DNA of 64,000 bases from contig NZ_CADIJO010000017.1 of NCBI RefSeq assembly GCF_902859705.1, forward strand, positions 1 through 64,000, read 5' to 3'. Shown piece after piece: positions 20,984 to 29,615 of the stretch. The DNA comes from Achromobacter deleyi (lineage in GTDB: Bacteria > Pseudomonadota > Gammaproteobacteria > Burkholderiales > Burkholderiaceae_B). Numbering within the stretch: position 1 is the first letter of the stretch; the number at the start of each line of letters is the position of its first letter. The position numbers and the translations under genes were made by a program. The notes beneath the pieces were generated by a model, which saw only the letters and a list, made by a program, of their open reading frames with translations, was not told the origin of the DNA and did not search any database.

Positions 20984-21955
20984 GACGATGCTCCTTCGCA
21001 GAATGGAAACGCCAGCGTAGGCGGACGCGCCGGCGAGCGTGCGCCAAATGCGTCCGCGATCGCGCCAAAACGCATTGTGTTCCTGCTGTACGACGGTTTC
21101 CAGCCGCTGGACCTGGCCGGCCCCTGGCAGGCCTTCAGCGCCGCCAACGAAGAAGGCGGCGCCCCCTATTACCAACTGGCCACCGTGGCCGCCACGCCGG
21201 TGGTGTCCACCTGGGACCAGGGCCTGCGCATGCAGGCCGACGCCACCTTCGCCCAGGACGACGACGCCCCGATCGACATGCTGTTCGTGCCCGGCGGCCC
21301 GGGCATCGACCAGGCCAGCGCCCACGGCGAAACGCTGGCCTGGCTGCGCCGCCGCAGCCCGCAGGCGCGCCGCACGTGCAGCGTCTGCACCGGCGCCTTC
21401 CTGCTGGCCTCGGCCGGCCTGCTCGAGGGCCGCCGCGTGACCACGCACTGGCGCTCGGCCGACCGGCTGCGCCAGCTGCACCCCGGCCTGCGGGTGGAAG
21501 ACGACCGCATCTATATCGAAAGCGGCGCCATCTGGACGTCGGCGGGCGTCACGGCCGGCATCGACCTGGCGCTGGCCCTGATCGAACGCGATGTCGGCGC
21601 GCAAGTCGCGCAGGACGTGGCGCGGCGCCTGGTCGTGTTCATGCGCAGAAATGGCGACCAGCGCCAGTACAGCCAGTCGCTGCGGCTGCAGGACCGCATG
21701 GCCGCGCCGTTTCGCGACCTGGTGGAAAAGATCGAAGCCAGCCTGTCGGCGCGCTGGTCGGTGGACGACATGGCGGACGCCTGCCATATGTCGCGCCGCA
21801 CCTTCCAGCGCAAGTTCGCCGCCCATTTCGGCGTGACGCCGGCCGAGGTGCTGCGCCGGCTGCGGCAGGAACGCGCCGAGGCCTTGCAGGCCTCGGGCAA
21901 GGTGTCCGGCAAGACGTTGCGGCACGTGATCGGCCGGAACCGGCCCGCAGCCTGA
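20978..21955 (+). CDS. GlxA-type regulator (DJ-1 domain plus AraC domain, shortened)
   Basis: Transcription regulator with an N-terminal DJ-1/PfpI sensor domain (RIVFLLYDGFQPLDLAGPWQ; elbow SVCTGAFLLASAG) and a C-terminal AraC helix-turn-helix (WSVDDMADACHMSRRTFQRK). The first HTH is intact, but the usual second HTH of about 45 residues is replaced by a short tail, KTLRHVIGRNRPAA, so the DNA-binding domain looks truncated. The 325-residue product uses the only reasonable ATG, whose codon abuts the start codon of the divergent gene. The ribosome site is weak (AAGAG 12 bases upstream). It may be a degenerating gene. Confidence 0.75.
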   Translation: MHDDAPSQNGNASVGGRAGERAPNASAIAPKRIVFLLYDGFQPLDLAGPWQAFSAANEEGGAPYYQLATVAATPVVSTWDQGLRMQADATFAQDDDAPIDMLFVPGGPGIDQASAHGETLAWLRRRSPQARRTCSVCTGAFLLASAGLLEGRRVTTHWRSADRLRQLHPGLRVEDDRIYIESGAIWTSAGVTAGIDLALALIERDVGAQVAQDVARRLVVFMRRNGDQRQYSQSLRLQDRMAAPFRDLVEKIEASLSARWSVDDMADACHMSRRTFQRKFAAHFGVTPAEVLRRLRQERAEALQASGKVSGKTLRHVIGRNRPAA

Positions 21956-21975
21956 TCCGAACGCCGCCGCGCCCT

Positions 21976-22617
21976 TCAGGCCAGAACAATTTCCACGCGT
22001 TCGCGATCGCGACCCGGATTTCTGCGCTTGAGCGACACACCGCCGATTTCGCCCGTGCGGCGGGGATGGGTGCCGCCGCACGCCATCTGCGCAAAGCCGT
22101 CGACCCGCCAGTAGCGCCGCTCGGCGCCAGCGTCGCTGAAGGCCGTGACGATGGAATGATCGGCGTCGATCAGCGCCTGCGCATCGCCAGCGATACCGGC
22201 CAATAGCGGCGCCAGACTGTGCTCACTGGTGAAATCGATCCTGGCCTTGGCCGGCGCGATGTGCGCGCCGGTCCGCACGATACCGGGACAGCGCTGGTAA
22301 ATCAGCTGCAGCACCATCTCGGCCGCGAAGTGCAGCCGCATGAGCCGGTAGCGGCGGTCCCAGTCAAGCTGCGTGGCCACCCTGTCGCCCACCTTGATCG
22401 CGTGATCGGCGGGCAAGGTGTACACGATGTCCAGGCCCCGCTTGGCCGCCTGCAGCACGGGATAGCCGGCAATCGTGCCGGCATCGCTTTCCTGGCCGCC
22501 AGAAAAGGCGAACAGAATCGTCTGGTCCAGCAGCACCTGGGCGCCTGCCACCTCGGTGACCTGGGCGTCGAGCGCGGTCAGGTACGGGTCTTGCCAGAAT
22601 ATCTTGCGGGTCATCAC
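21976..22617 (-). CDS. Alanyl-tRNA editing protein, AlaX type
   Basis: Free-standing relative of the alanyl-tRNA synthetase editing domain, which hydrolyses mischarged Ser- or Gly-tRNA(Ala). The 213-residue protein shows the threonyl/alanyl SAD pattern. The metal-site motif HxxxH appears in degenerate form near LMRLHFAAEMVLQLI, and the C-terminal zinc motif CGGTHPRRTGEIG is intact. The start can be either of two adjacent ATG codons (22617 or 22614). It stands alone between a shortened GlxA-type gene (convergent, 20 bases) and an SDR gene. Confidence 0.82.
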   Translation of the reverse strand: MMTRKIFWQDPYLTALDAQVTEVAGAQVLLDQTILFAFSGGQESDAGTIAGYPVLQAAKRGLDIVYTLPADHAIKVGDRVATQLDWDRRYRLMRLHFAAEMVLQLIYQRCPGIVRTGAHIAPAKARIDFTSEHSLAPLLAGIAGDAQALIDADHSIVTAFSDAGAERRYWRVDGFAQMACGGTHPRRTGEIGGVSLKRRNPGRDRERVEIVLA

Positions 22618-22750
22618 GGCAACGTCGGGCGAAGAATGCCCGCATCATAGCCACGCCAGGTCGGCAGGCGCCGGTACACCTTGTCGGATGCCGCCCTGTA
22701 CAGCGGGCGCACGAAGTGATCCGGCTGCACCCGTTGCCGCCGCCCAGCCC

Positions 22751-23476
22751 CTACCCCGCCAGCCCCACCGACATTCCCCCGCACACGTACAGCACCTGCC
22801 CGGTGATGAAGCCCGCGCGCGGGTCCATGAATCCGGACACTGCATGCGCCACGTCTTCAGGCCGGCCGATCCGACCCACGGGAATCGACGCTTCCAGCGC
22901 CACGGTCTTCGGCTCGCCCGGCGGGTTGGACTGGTCGAACAGTTCGGTGGCGATGGGCCCCGGCGCCACCGTGTTGACGGTGACGCCGGCCTTGCCCAGC
23001 TCCAGCGCCCAGGTGCGCGTCATGCCGACCAGGCCCGACTTGGTGGCGCCATAGACCGAGCGGCCGGGCTTGCCCAGGGCTGCCCGGCTGCCGATGTTGA
23101 CCACCCGGCCGTAGCCGGCCTGGCGCATGCCCGGCAGCAGCGCCTGCATCAGCAGCAGCGGCGCGGTCAGGTTCAGCGCCACGGTGCGCGCCAGGTCTTC
23201 CTGCGTGACGGATTCGATATCGGCGACCTGGATCATGCCGGCGTTGTTGACCAGGTGCAGCACGGGCTGCGCGGCGACCAGCGCGCCGGCCGCCGCGACA
23301 GTCACCGCGGCATCGCCCAGGTCGACAGACTGGAAGGTCTCGCCGGGCAAGGTTTCGTCAGGCGCGCGGCGGCTGAAATTGACGACCCGAAAGCCGTCCT
23401 GCAACAAGCGCGCGACGATGGCGCGGCCGATGCCGCGGCTGCCGCCGGTCACCAATGCGATGGGAGAAGGGTTCAT
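22751..23476 (-). CDS. SDR-family oxidoreductase (3-ketoacyl reductase-like)
   Basis: A 241-residue short-chain dehydrogenase with the cofactor motif TGGSRGIG near residue 10, the NNAG segment (LVNNAGMI) and the YxxxK active site SVYGATKSGL. It ends with the ITGQVLYVCGG motif typical of FabG-like reductases. The start codon overlaps the stop of the upstream Bug receptor gene (ATGA), so the two are co-transcribed. The substrate is probably an intermediate of the compound handled by the neighbouring cyclase and CoA-ligase genes, which lie divergently. Confidence 0.88.
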   Translation of the reverse strand: MNPSPIALVTGGSRGIGRAIVARLLQDGFRVVNFSRRAPDETLPGETFQSVDLGDAAVTVAAAGALVAAQPVLHLVNNAGMIQVADIESVTQEDLARTVALNLTAPLLLMQALLPGMRQAGYGRVVNIGSRAALGKPGRSVYGATKSGLVGMTRTWALELGKAGVTVNTVAPGPIATELFDQSNPPGEPKTVALEASIPVGRIGRPEDVAHAVSGFMDPRAGFITGQVLYVCGGMSVGLAG

Positions 23477-24468
23477 TGCGCGGTGATTCCTTTGTCTTTG
23501 ATGAGGCCGCCCCATTTCTTGCGCTCGTCGCGCTCGAAGGCGCCCAGGTCGGGGCCGAACAGCGTACCCGGCCGGGCGCCCATGGTGGCGAAATTGGTGG
23601 CGATGGCCGGACTGGCCAGGCCCGTACGCGCGGCCTCGATCAGTTGCCTGACGACCGGTTCCGGTGTGCCGCGCGGCGCATACAGCGCGAACCAGGCCGT
23701 GACGTCAAAGCCCGGCAGGCCGGACTCGGCCACGGTAGGCAGGTCGGGCAGCGACGGATCACGCGTGGCCGAAGTGACGGCCACGCCGCGCACCAGGTTG
23801 CCATCCTTGATCTGCGCCAACGCGCCCGGCAGGTTGTCGAACAGCAGGTCCACCTGGCCGCCCGCCACTGCCGGCAGCGACGCCGACGTGCCCTTGAACG
23901 GCACGTGCAGCATCGTCACCCCCGCCATCGCCTCGAAATAGGCGCCGGTCAGGTGCACCGACGAGCCGATGCCGGGCGAGGCATAGGTCAGTTTCTTGTC
24001 TTTGGACTGCCGGGCCGCCTGGATCACGTCGGCCACGGTCTTGTAGGGCGACTTGGCGCTGACGGCAATGACGTTGGGCGTGGTGGACACCAGCGCGATC
24101 GGCACCAGGTCGCGCTCGGGGTCGAACGTCATGTTGGCGTACAGGAACTGGTTGATGCTCTGCGTGCCGATGGTGCCCAGGCCCAGCGTGTAGCCGTCGG
24201 CCTTGGCGCGGGCCACGTAGGCCATGCCGATGTTGCCGCCGGCGCCAGGCTTGTTCTCGACCAGCACGGTCTGCTTCAGGCCCGGCTGCAGCGCATTGGC
24301 GATGGCGCGGCCGAAGATGTCCGCGCCGCCGCCCGGCGGATACGGCACGACCACGGTGACGGGATGCTCCGGATAGCCCGCGGCGTGCGCCGCGGACAGG
24401 GCCAGCGCGGCCAGGGCGGCCGCGGCCAGCGCCCGCCGCCCGGCACGACGATGCAGGGAATGCGTCAT
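23473..24468 (-). CDS. Bug-family periplasmic receptor (TctC-like)
   Basis: Solute receptor of the Bug family, relatives of TctC in tripartite tricarboxylate transporters. The 331-residue protein has a signal peptide (RRALAAAALAALALSAAHA) and the family start YPEHPVTVVVPYPPGGGAD, then VENKPGAGGNIG and HVPFKGTSASLPAVAGGQVD. No TctA/TctB permease is adjacent, as is common for Bug proteins in this lineage. The ATG at 24468 follows GGAGACAGATCC. It is divergent from the cyclase gene across a region with a long palindrome at 24590-24613. Confidence 0.92.
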   Translation of the reverse strand: MTHSLHRRAGRRALAAAALAALALSAAHAAGYPEHPVTVVVPYPPGGGADIFGRAIANALQPGLKQTVLVENKPGAGGNIGMAYVARAKADGYTLGLGTIGTQSINQFLYANMTFDPERDLVPIALVSTTPNVIAVSAKSPYKTVADVIQAARQSKDKKLTYASPGIGSSVHLTGAYFEAMAGVTMLHVPFKGTSASLPAVAGGQVDLLFDNLPGALAQIKDGNLVRGVAVTSATRDPSLPDLPTVAESGLPGFDVTAWFALYAPRGTPEPVVRQLIEAARTGLASPAIATNFATMGARPGTLFGPDLGAFERDERKKWGGLIKDKGITAQ

Positions 24469-24589
24469 GGATCTGTCTCCTCGCGAATCCGCTGATTGCG
24501 GATTTCTGTTGGCTCCACCGGCGGCGGATTGCCATTTTTTTCCCATCGGCCGACACGGCTTGCGGCGCGTGCGGCCAGCAGGTGCTTCC

Positions 24590-24613
24590 TATAGTACGTA
24601 AATACGGACTATA
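24590..24613. promoter_or_regulatory. 24-bp palindrome, candidate GntR operator
   Basis: TATAGT-A-CGTA-AA-TACG-G-ACTATA is a near-perfect dyad (10 of 12 half-site bases pair). It lies 32 bases upstream of the cyclase start and between the divergent Bug and cyclase genes. The inner GT...TA...AC pattern resembles sites of HutC-type GntR regulators, and such a regulator is encoded at 27386-28129 in the same gene block. Confidence 0.6.
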
Positions 24614-24644
24614 TTCACAAGTACACGAAAAACAGACCGGAGAC

Positions 24645-25685
24645 ATGCCCATGAAACGCTGGACGCAACGGCCCGAAGGATCCACCTGGGGCGATTTCGG
24701 CCCCGACGACGAGATCGGCCGGCTGAACCTCCTGACCGAGGAAAAGGTGCTGCAAGCCGTGCGCGAGGTGCGCGCGGGCAAGGTGTTCTGCCTGTCGCTG
24801 CCGCTGGACCTGCCCGGCGGCAACGTGCTGAATCCGCGCCGCCATCCGCCAGTGCTCAAGCCCACGTTTCGCGACGGCGCCCCCTACCTGAATTTCGCCA
24901 TGTCGCGCCTGCAACCCGAGGCCGTGGACGTGCTGTCCGACGACCAGGTCACGCTCAGCATGCAGTATTCGACGCAATGGGACGGCCTGTGCCACGTAGG
25001 CGCGCAGTTCGACATCCAGGGCGACGGCGAGGCCCGCCGCGTCTACTACAACGGCTATGCGGCCGGCGTGGACGTGTTCGGCGGCGACGACGCCGCCCCG
25101 GGCGACTGCTGCCCGCCCGGCGGTTCGTATGCCCGCAAGCTCGGCATCCACCGCTACGCCGAAAAAGGCATGCAGGGCCGCGGCGTGCTGATCGACCTGG
25201 CGCGCGCCTTCGGCCCCGGCCGCACGCTGGTCGGCCATACCCAGCTGCAGGCGGCGATGCGCGAACAGAAGGTGGTGGTCGAACCCGGCGACATGCTGGT
25301 GCTGCGCACCGGCTTTGCCGAAACGCTGGTGGAAATGAACGGCCAGCCCGATCCGCACCGGCTCGAGCAGACCAGCGCGGTGCTGGACGGCGCCGACCCG
25401 GCGCTGCTGGGCTGGATCACCGACAGCGGCGTGGCGGCCATCTGCGCCGACAACTACGCGGTGGAAGCTTACCCGGCGCGTACCTCGGGCCCCGGCCATT
25501 CGATCCTGCCGCTGCACCATCATTGCCTGTTCAAGCTGGGCGTGCCGCTGGCCGAGCTGTGGTACCTGAAGGCGCTGGCCGACTGGCTGCACACGCAGGG
25601 CCGCAACCGCTTTCTCCTGACCGCGCCGCCGCTGCGCATGCCGGGCGCCGTGGGTTCGCCCGTCACTCCCATCGCCACGGTGTAA
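24645..25685 (+). CDS. Cyclase-family metal hydrolase (kynurenine formamidase-like)
   Basis: A 346-residue member of the cyclase family (kynurenine formamidase, isatin hydrolase). The family motif is present as WDGLCHVGAQFD near residue 112-123, followed by YYNGY, and the C-terminal half has the conserved LHHHCLFKLGVPLAE segment. Such enzymes hydrolyse amides or lactams using zinc or manganese. The ATG at 24645 follows GGAG by 3-4 bases; the second ATG at 24651 may be the true start. It is followed after 3 bases by an acyl-CoA ligase gene, which suggests that the released acid is activated to a CoA thioester. Confidence 0.82.
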   Translation: MPMKRWTQRPEGSTWGDFGPDDEIGRLNLLTEEKVLQAVREVRAGKVFCLSLPLDLPGGNVLNPRRHPPVLKPTFRDGAPYLNFAMSRLQPEAVDVLSDDQVTLSMQYSTQWDGLCHVGAQFDIQGDGEARRVYYNGYAAGVDVFGGDDAAPGDCCPPGGSYARKLGIHRYAEKGMQGRGVLIDLARAFGPGRTLVGHTQLQAAMREQKVVVEPGDMLVLRTGFAETLVEMNGQPDPHRLEQTSAVLDGADPALLGWITDSGVAAICADNYAVEAYPARTSGPGHSILPLHHHCLFKLGVPLAELWYLKALADWLHTQGRNRFLLTAPPLRMPGAVGSPVTPIATV

Positions 25686-25688
25686 GCC

Positions 25689-27374
25689 ATGACGCAGCCT
25701 GTTGCCCCGGCCCCGTCCGCCGCCAAGTCCACCGCCGCGTCCGAATCGCCGCGCCTGACGCCGATCGCCGCCACCTTTTCGCAGCACCTGGACGCCCTGG
25801 CCGCGCGCCAGCCCGATGCCCCCGCGCTGATCGACCGCGACCAGCCCATCAGCCACACTCAGCTGCGCACCCGCAGCCGCGCCCTGGCCGCCGGCCTGGC
25901 GCGCGCCGGTGTGCGGCCCGGCGACCGCGTGGCGGTGTGGCTGCCCAATTGCGCCGCCTGGGTCGAGACCTTCCTGGCAGCCGCCCACCTGGGCGCACTG
26001 GTGCTGGCGGTGAACACGCGCTTTCGCGCGCTGGAAGTCGCCGACATCCTGGGCCGCGGCCGCGCCGACTGGCTGGTGTTCTGGCCGGGCTTCAAGGGCA
26101 TCGACTTCCAGGGCATCCTGAACGACGTCGCGCCCGAACACCTGGCGCGGCTGCGCGGCGTGGTGGCGGTCGCCGACGAAGGCGGGGCGGACGACGCGTC
26201 TTCCCAGGCTTGCCTGAACGGCCGGCCGCTCTACCGCTACGCCGACCTTCTGGCCTGCCCCGACGCCCCGCCGTCCGCCCAGCCCAATGCCGGCGTGCTG
26301 TGCTTCACCACGTCCGGCACAACCTCGCAGCCCAAGTTCGTGCTGCACGACCAGACGACGCTGCTGCGCCACGGCGCGGCGGTGGCCCACGCCTTCGGCT
26401 ACGACGACCGCACCTGCGTGCTGGCCAGCGCGCCATTCTGCGGCGCCTTCGGCTTTGCCACCCTGGTGGGCGGCCTGGCGCAAGGCGCGCCGGTGGTGTG
26501 CGCGCCGGTGTTCGATGCCGCCGAGTCCGCCGCCGCGGTGGCGCGCCACCGGGTCACGCACACCTATGCCAACAACGAAGCGCTGGTCGCCATGATGCGC
26601 GCGGCTGCCCCCGGCGGCTTTGCCTCGGCCCGGCTGTTCGGCTTTGCCAGCTTCACGCCCGCGCTGGACCACATGCTGGACCTGGCCCGCGAGGCCGGCG
26701 TGCCCTTGACCGGCCTGTATGGATCCAGCGAACTGATCGCCCTGGTGGCCGGCCAGCCACGCGAGGCCGCCGAAGGCGACGTGTCGGCCCGCCACCAGCC
26801 CGGCGGCACGCTGGTCTACCCCGACGCCCGCGTGCGGGCGCGCGACCCGGCCAGCGGCGCGGTGCTGCCGCACGGCGAGTCGGGCGAACTGGAAATCCGG
26901 TCACCCAGCCTGATGCAGGGCTACCTGGACAACCCCGACGCCACCGCCCGCGCCTTTACCGAAGACGGCTACTTCAAGACGGGCGACCTGGGCTACACGC
27001 TGAACCCGCGCCAGTTCGTGTTCCAGACCCGCATGGGCGATTCGCTGCGGCTGTCGGGCTTTCTGGTGAACCCGGTGGAAATCGAACAGGTCGTCGAAGC
27101 CCTGCCCGGCGTGCGCGCCTGCCAGGTGGTGGGCGCCACCCGCCACGGCAAGACCGTGCCCTACGCCTTCGTGCTGCTGCACCCGGGTGCGACGCCGGAT
27201 GCCGCCGGCTGGACCGCCGCGTGCAAGCAGGCGATGGCCGGCTTCAAGGTGCCCGTGGGCTTTACCGCGCTGGACGCCTTTCCGTCGGTGGAAAGCGCCA
27301 ATTCGGTGAAAATCCAGAAACACCGGTTGCGCGACATGGCCGACGCCCTGCTCGCCGCCCCACTCTCTTCCTGA
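25689..27374 (+). CDS. Acyl-CoA synthetase / AMP-dependent ligase
   Basis: ATP-dependent acid:CoA ligase of the adenylate-forming family, 561 residues. The P-loop-like motif TTSGTTSQPKF lies near residue 203, YGSSELIALV near 342, GDLGY near 431 and the C-terminal lysine region NSVKIQKHRL near 540. The acid substrate cannot be named. It would activate the carboxylate made by the preceding cyclase-family enzyme. The two genes are 3 bases apart and a GntR regulator gene follows after 11 bases. Confidence 0.9.
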   Translation: MTQPVAPAPSAAKSTAASESPRLTPIAATFSQHLDALAARQPDAPALIDRDQPISHTQLRTRSRALAAGLARAGVRPGDRVAVWLPNCAAWVETFLAAAHLGALVLAVNTRFRALEVADILGRGRADWLVFWPGFKGIDFQGILNDVAPEHLARLRGVVAVADEGGADDASSQACLNGRPLYRYADLLACPDAPPSAQPNAGVLCFTTSGTTSQPKFVLHDQTTLLRHGAAVAHAFGYDDRTCVLASAPFCGAFGFATLVGGLAQGAPVVCAPVFDAAESAAAVARHRVTHTYANNEALVAMMRAAAPGGFASARLFGFASFTPALDHMLDLAREAGVPLTGLYGSSELIALVAGQPREAAEGDVSARHQPGGTLVYPDARVRARDPASGAVLPHGESGELEIRSPSLMQGYLDNPDATARAFTEDGYFKTGDLGYTLNPRQFVFQTRMGDSLRLSGFLVNPVEIEQVVEALPGVRACQVVGATRHGKTVPYAFVLLHPGATPDAAGWTAACKQAMAGFKVPVGFTALDAFPSVESANSVKIQKHRLRDMADALLAAPLSS

Positions 27375-27385
27375 TCCTGCCCCCC

Positions 27386-28129
27386 ATGCCCGCGCGCAAG
27401 CTTTTTTCGCACAGTCCCCAGCCCCTGTACCTGCAGGCGGCCGCGCTGTTTCGCAGCCACATCCAGAACCGCACCTGGCGGCCCGGCCAGCAGATTCCGC
27501 CGCTGGAATCGCTGATGGACACCTACGGCATTTCGCGGGCCACCATCCGCCAGGCCTTCGGCCTGCTGGAGCAGGACGGCCTGATCCGGCGTTCGCGCGG
27601 GTCAGGCACCTTCGTCAATGCCGCGCTGCCCGAAACGCCCACGCTGCTGATTCCCAAGACCTGGGCCGAAACGGTGGAACTGAGCAATCAGCTGGGCACC
27701 GTGTCGCTAGTGGAATCCAGCGCCGATTCGCCGTTGCCGGACACCCTGGGCATGCCGTGCGAGGCCGACCGCGATGGCCGTTTCCAGTACCTGCGGCGGG
27801 TGCACACCACCGATGCCGGCCCCTTCTGCTACAGCGAGGTGTTCCTGGAAAGCAGCCTGTTTCGCAAGCACCGCGCCCGCATCCAGAAAAGCACCGTGGC
27901 GCCGGTGCTGGACCAGTTCTACGGCGCCCGCATCAGCGAAGCGCGCCAGGTGCTCAACGTGATCGAGGCCGGCCAGGAATCCGCGGAATCGTTGCAGATT
28001 CCCGTGTCCTCGCCCGTGGCCGAACTGCGCCGCTACGCCTGCATCGACGGCCGCGTGGTGTATTTCGCGCGGCTGGAGTTTCCGTTCCGCAAGGTCCGCA
28101 TGGAATTCGACCTGCTGACGCAGCGCTAG
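27386..28129 (+). CDS. GntR-family regulator, HutC subfamily
   Basis: A 247-residue repressor-type protein. The N-terminal winged helix (PLYLQAAALFRSHIQNRTWR, then YGISRATIRQAFGLLEQDGL and RRSRGSGTFV) is followed by a UTRA ligand-binding domain (about residues 95-245). The upstream reading frame stays open for more than 2 kb in this high-G+C DNA, but the ATG at 27386 gives the exact family N-terminus. It probably controls the cyclase/ligase operon through the palindrome at 24590-24613, with the acid or its CoA ester as effector. Confidence 0.88.
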   Translation: MPARKLFSHSPQPLYLQAAALFRSHIQNRTWRPGQQIPPLESLMDTYGISRATIRQAFGLLEQDGLIRRSRGSGTFVNAALPETPTLLIPKTWAETVELSNQLGTVSLVESSADSPLPDTLGMPCEADRDGRFQYLRRVHTTDAGPFCYSEVFLESSLFRKHRARIQKSTVAPVLDQFYGARISEARQVLNVIEAGQESAESLQIPVSSPVAELRRYACIDGRVVYFARLEFPFRKVRMEFDLLTQR

Positions 28130-28242
28130 CCGCGCCTGTGGCGCACGCGGCGCCCCCCGCTATTCCAGAAAAGGCGCGGCTGACCGCCCAAGCGCCCGCT
28201 GTTCCCCGCACGTATCCGGCATAACCATAAATGGAGACAACC

Positions 28243-29529
28243 ATGACCCCGATGCCCCGGATTTCGCAGCAACGCAGCCCCCAGACCCGCCGCCGCTACG
28301 CGCGGCTTGCCCCGTGCGCGGCGGTGCTGGCCGCCGCCCTGGCCTGGAGCGGCCCAGGCGCCGCCCAGTCCGCCCCCGCCATCTCGGACGACATCGTCCG
28401 GCTGGGCCTGATCCTGGACATGAGTGGCGTCTACGCCGACGTGACCGGCAAGGGCAGCGCCACCGCCGCGCAGATGGCCATCGACGACTTCGGCGGCACG
28501 GTGCTGGGCAAGAAGATCGACCTGCTGGTGGCCGACCACCAGAACAAGGCCGACATCGCCGCGGCCCGCGCCCGCGAGTGGTACGACACGCAGAAAGTCG
28601 ACGCCGTGATGGACGTGGCCGGCTCGGCCCCGGCGCTGGCGGTGCTGGAAGTGGCCCGCGAGAAAAAGAAGATCGTGGTCTTCAGCGGCCCCGGCACCGA
28701 ACGCATCACCAACGACCTGTGCTCGCCCTATTCGGTGCACTACACCTACGACACCTGGTCGCTGGCCAACACCACCGCCCGCGCCATCGTCGACCGCGGC
28801 GGCAAGAGCTGGTACTTCCTGACGGCCGACTATGCCTTCGGCCATACGCTGCAAGCCTCTGCCACCGACGTGGTCAAGGCCCGCGGCGGCACCGTGCTGG
28901 GCGCCGCGCGCCATCCGCTGGGGTCCAGCGACTTCGCCTCGTACCTGTTGCAGGCGCAGTCCAGCCGCGCCCAGGTGGTGGGCCTGGCCAACGCGGGCGG
29001 CGACACGGTCAACGCGATCAAGGCGGCCAGCGAATTCGGCCTGACCCAGGGCGGCCAGAAGATGGCCGGCCTGCTGCTGTACATCAACGACATCCACGCC
29101 ATCGGCCTGGATGCGGCCAGCGGTCTGATGCTGACCGAGGCCTTCTACTGGGACATGAACGACCAGACGCGCGCCTGGTCGCAGCGCTACTACGACAAGC
29201 TCAAGAAGATGCCGAACATGAGCCAGGCCGGCACCTATTCATCGGTGATGCACTACCTGAAGGCGGTGCAGGCCGCTGGCACCGACGCGCCGGACGCGGT
29301 GATGAAGCAGATGAAGGCCATGCCCATCAACGACTTCTTCGCCGCCAATGGCCGCATCCGCGAAGACGGCCGCATGGTGCACGATATGTACCTGTTCGAA
29401 GTGAAAAAGCCGTCTGAATCCAAACGGCCCTGGGACTACTACCACCTGGTGGCCACGGTGCCGGGCGACGAGGCCTTCATGCCCTTGTCAAAGTCGACAT
29501 GCCCGCTGGTGAAGACGGCGGCGAAGTAG
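28243..29529 (+). CDS. ABC transporter receptor, branched-chain amino-acid type
   Basis: Periplasmic-binding protein of the LivK/Peripla_BP_6 family, 428 residues. A signal peptide (CAAVLAAALAWSGPGAAQS) is followed by IVRLGLILDMSGVYADVTGK and the two-lobed fold. I prefer the ATG at 28243 because GGAG lies 6 bases upstream, over the ATG at 28231, which contains that ribosome site. No permease or ATPase genes of this class are adjacent, so the receptor must share a transporter encoded elsewhere. In soil betaproteobacteria such receptors often bind aromatic acids. Ligand unknown. Confidence 0.85.
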   Translation: MTPMPRISQQRSPQTRRRYARLAPCAAVLAAALAWSGPGAAQSAPAISDDIVRLGLILDMSGVYADVTGKGSATAAQMAIDDFGGTVLGKKIDLLVADHQNKADIAAARAREWYDTQKVDAVMDVAGSAPALAVLEVAREKKKIVVFSGPGTERITNDLCSPYSVHYTYDTWSLANTTARAIVDRGGKSWYFLTADYAFGHTLQASATDVVKARGGTVLGAARHPLGSSDFASYLLQAQSSRAQVVGLANAGGDTVNAIKAASEFGLTQGGQKMAGLLLYINDIHAIGLDAASGLMLTEAFYWDMNDQTRAWSQRYYDKLKKMPNMSQAGTYSSVMHYLKAVQAAGTDAPDAVMKQMKAMPINDFFAANGRIREDGRMVHDMYLFEVKKPSESKRPWDYYHLVATVPGDEAFMPLSKSTCPLVKTAAK

Positions 29530-29540
29530 CCGGCGCTTGG

Positions 29541-29567
29541 GGCCCGGTCGGTCAGGATGGCCGGGCC
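29541..29567. terminator. GC-rich hairpin between convergent genes
   Basis: GGCCCGG and CCGGGCC form a 7-bp stem with a 13-base loop just after the receptor gene. There is no T-tract, so it is at most a weak terminator or a Rho-related pause. Confidence 0.35.
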
Positions 29568-29615
29568 GGGTAGCCGCGCTTCACGCCCGCCCCGGCCCGA
29601 TCAGGCCACGCGTCG

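Noticed and set aside
24977-27385. Upstream extension of the GntR frame by 800 codons
   Set aside because: It overlaps the cyclase and ligase genes in another frame and is Arg/Pro-rich. The family N-terminus begins at 27386.
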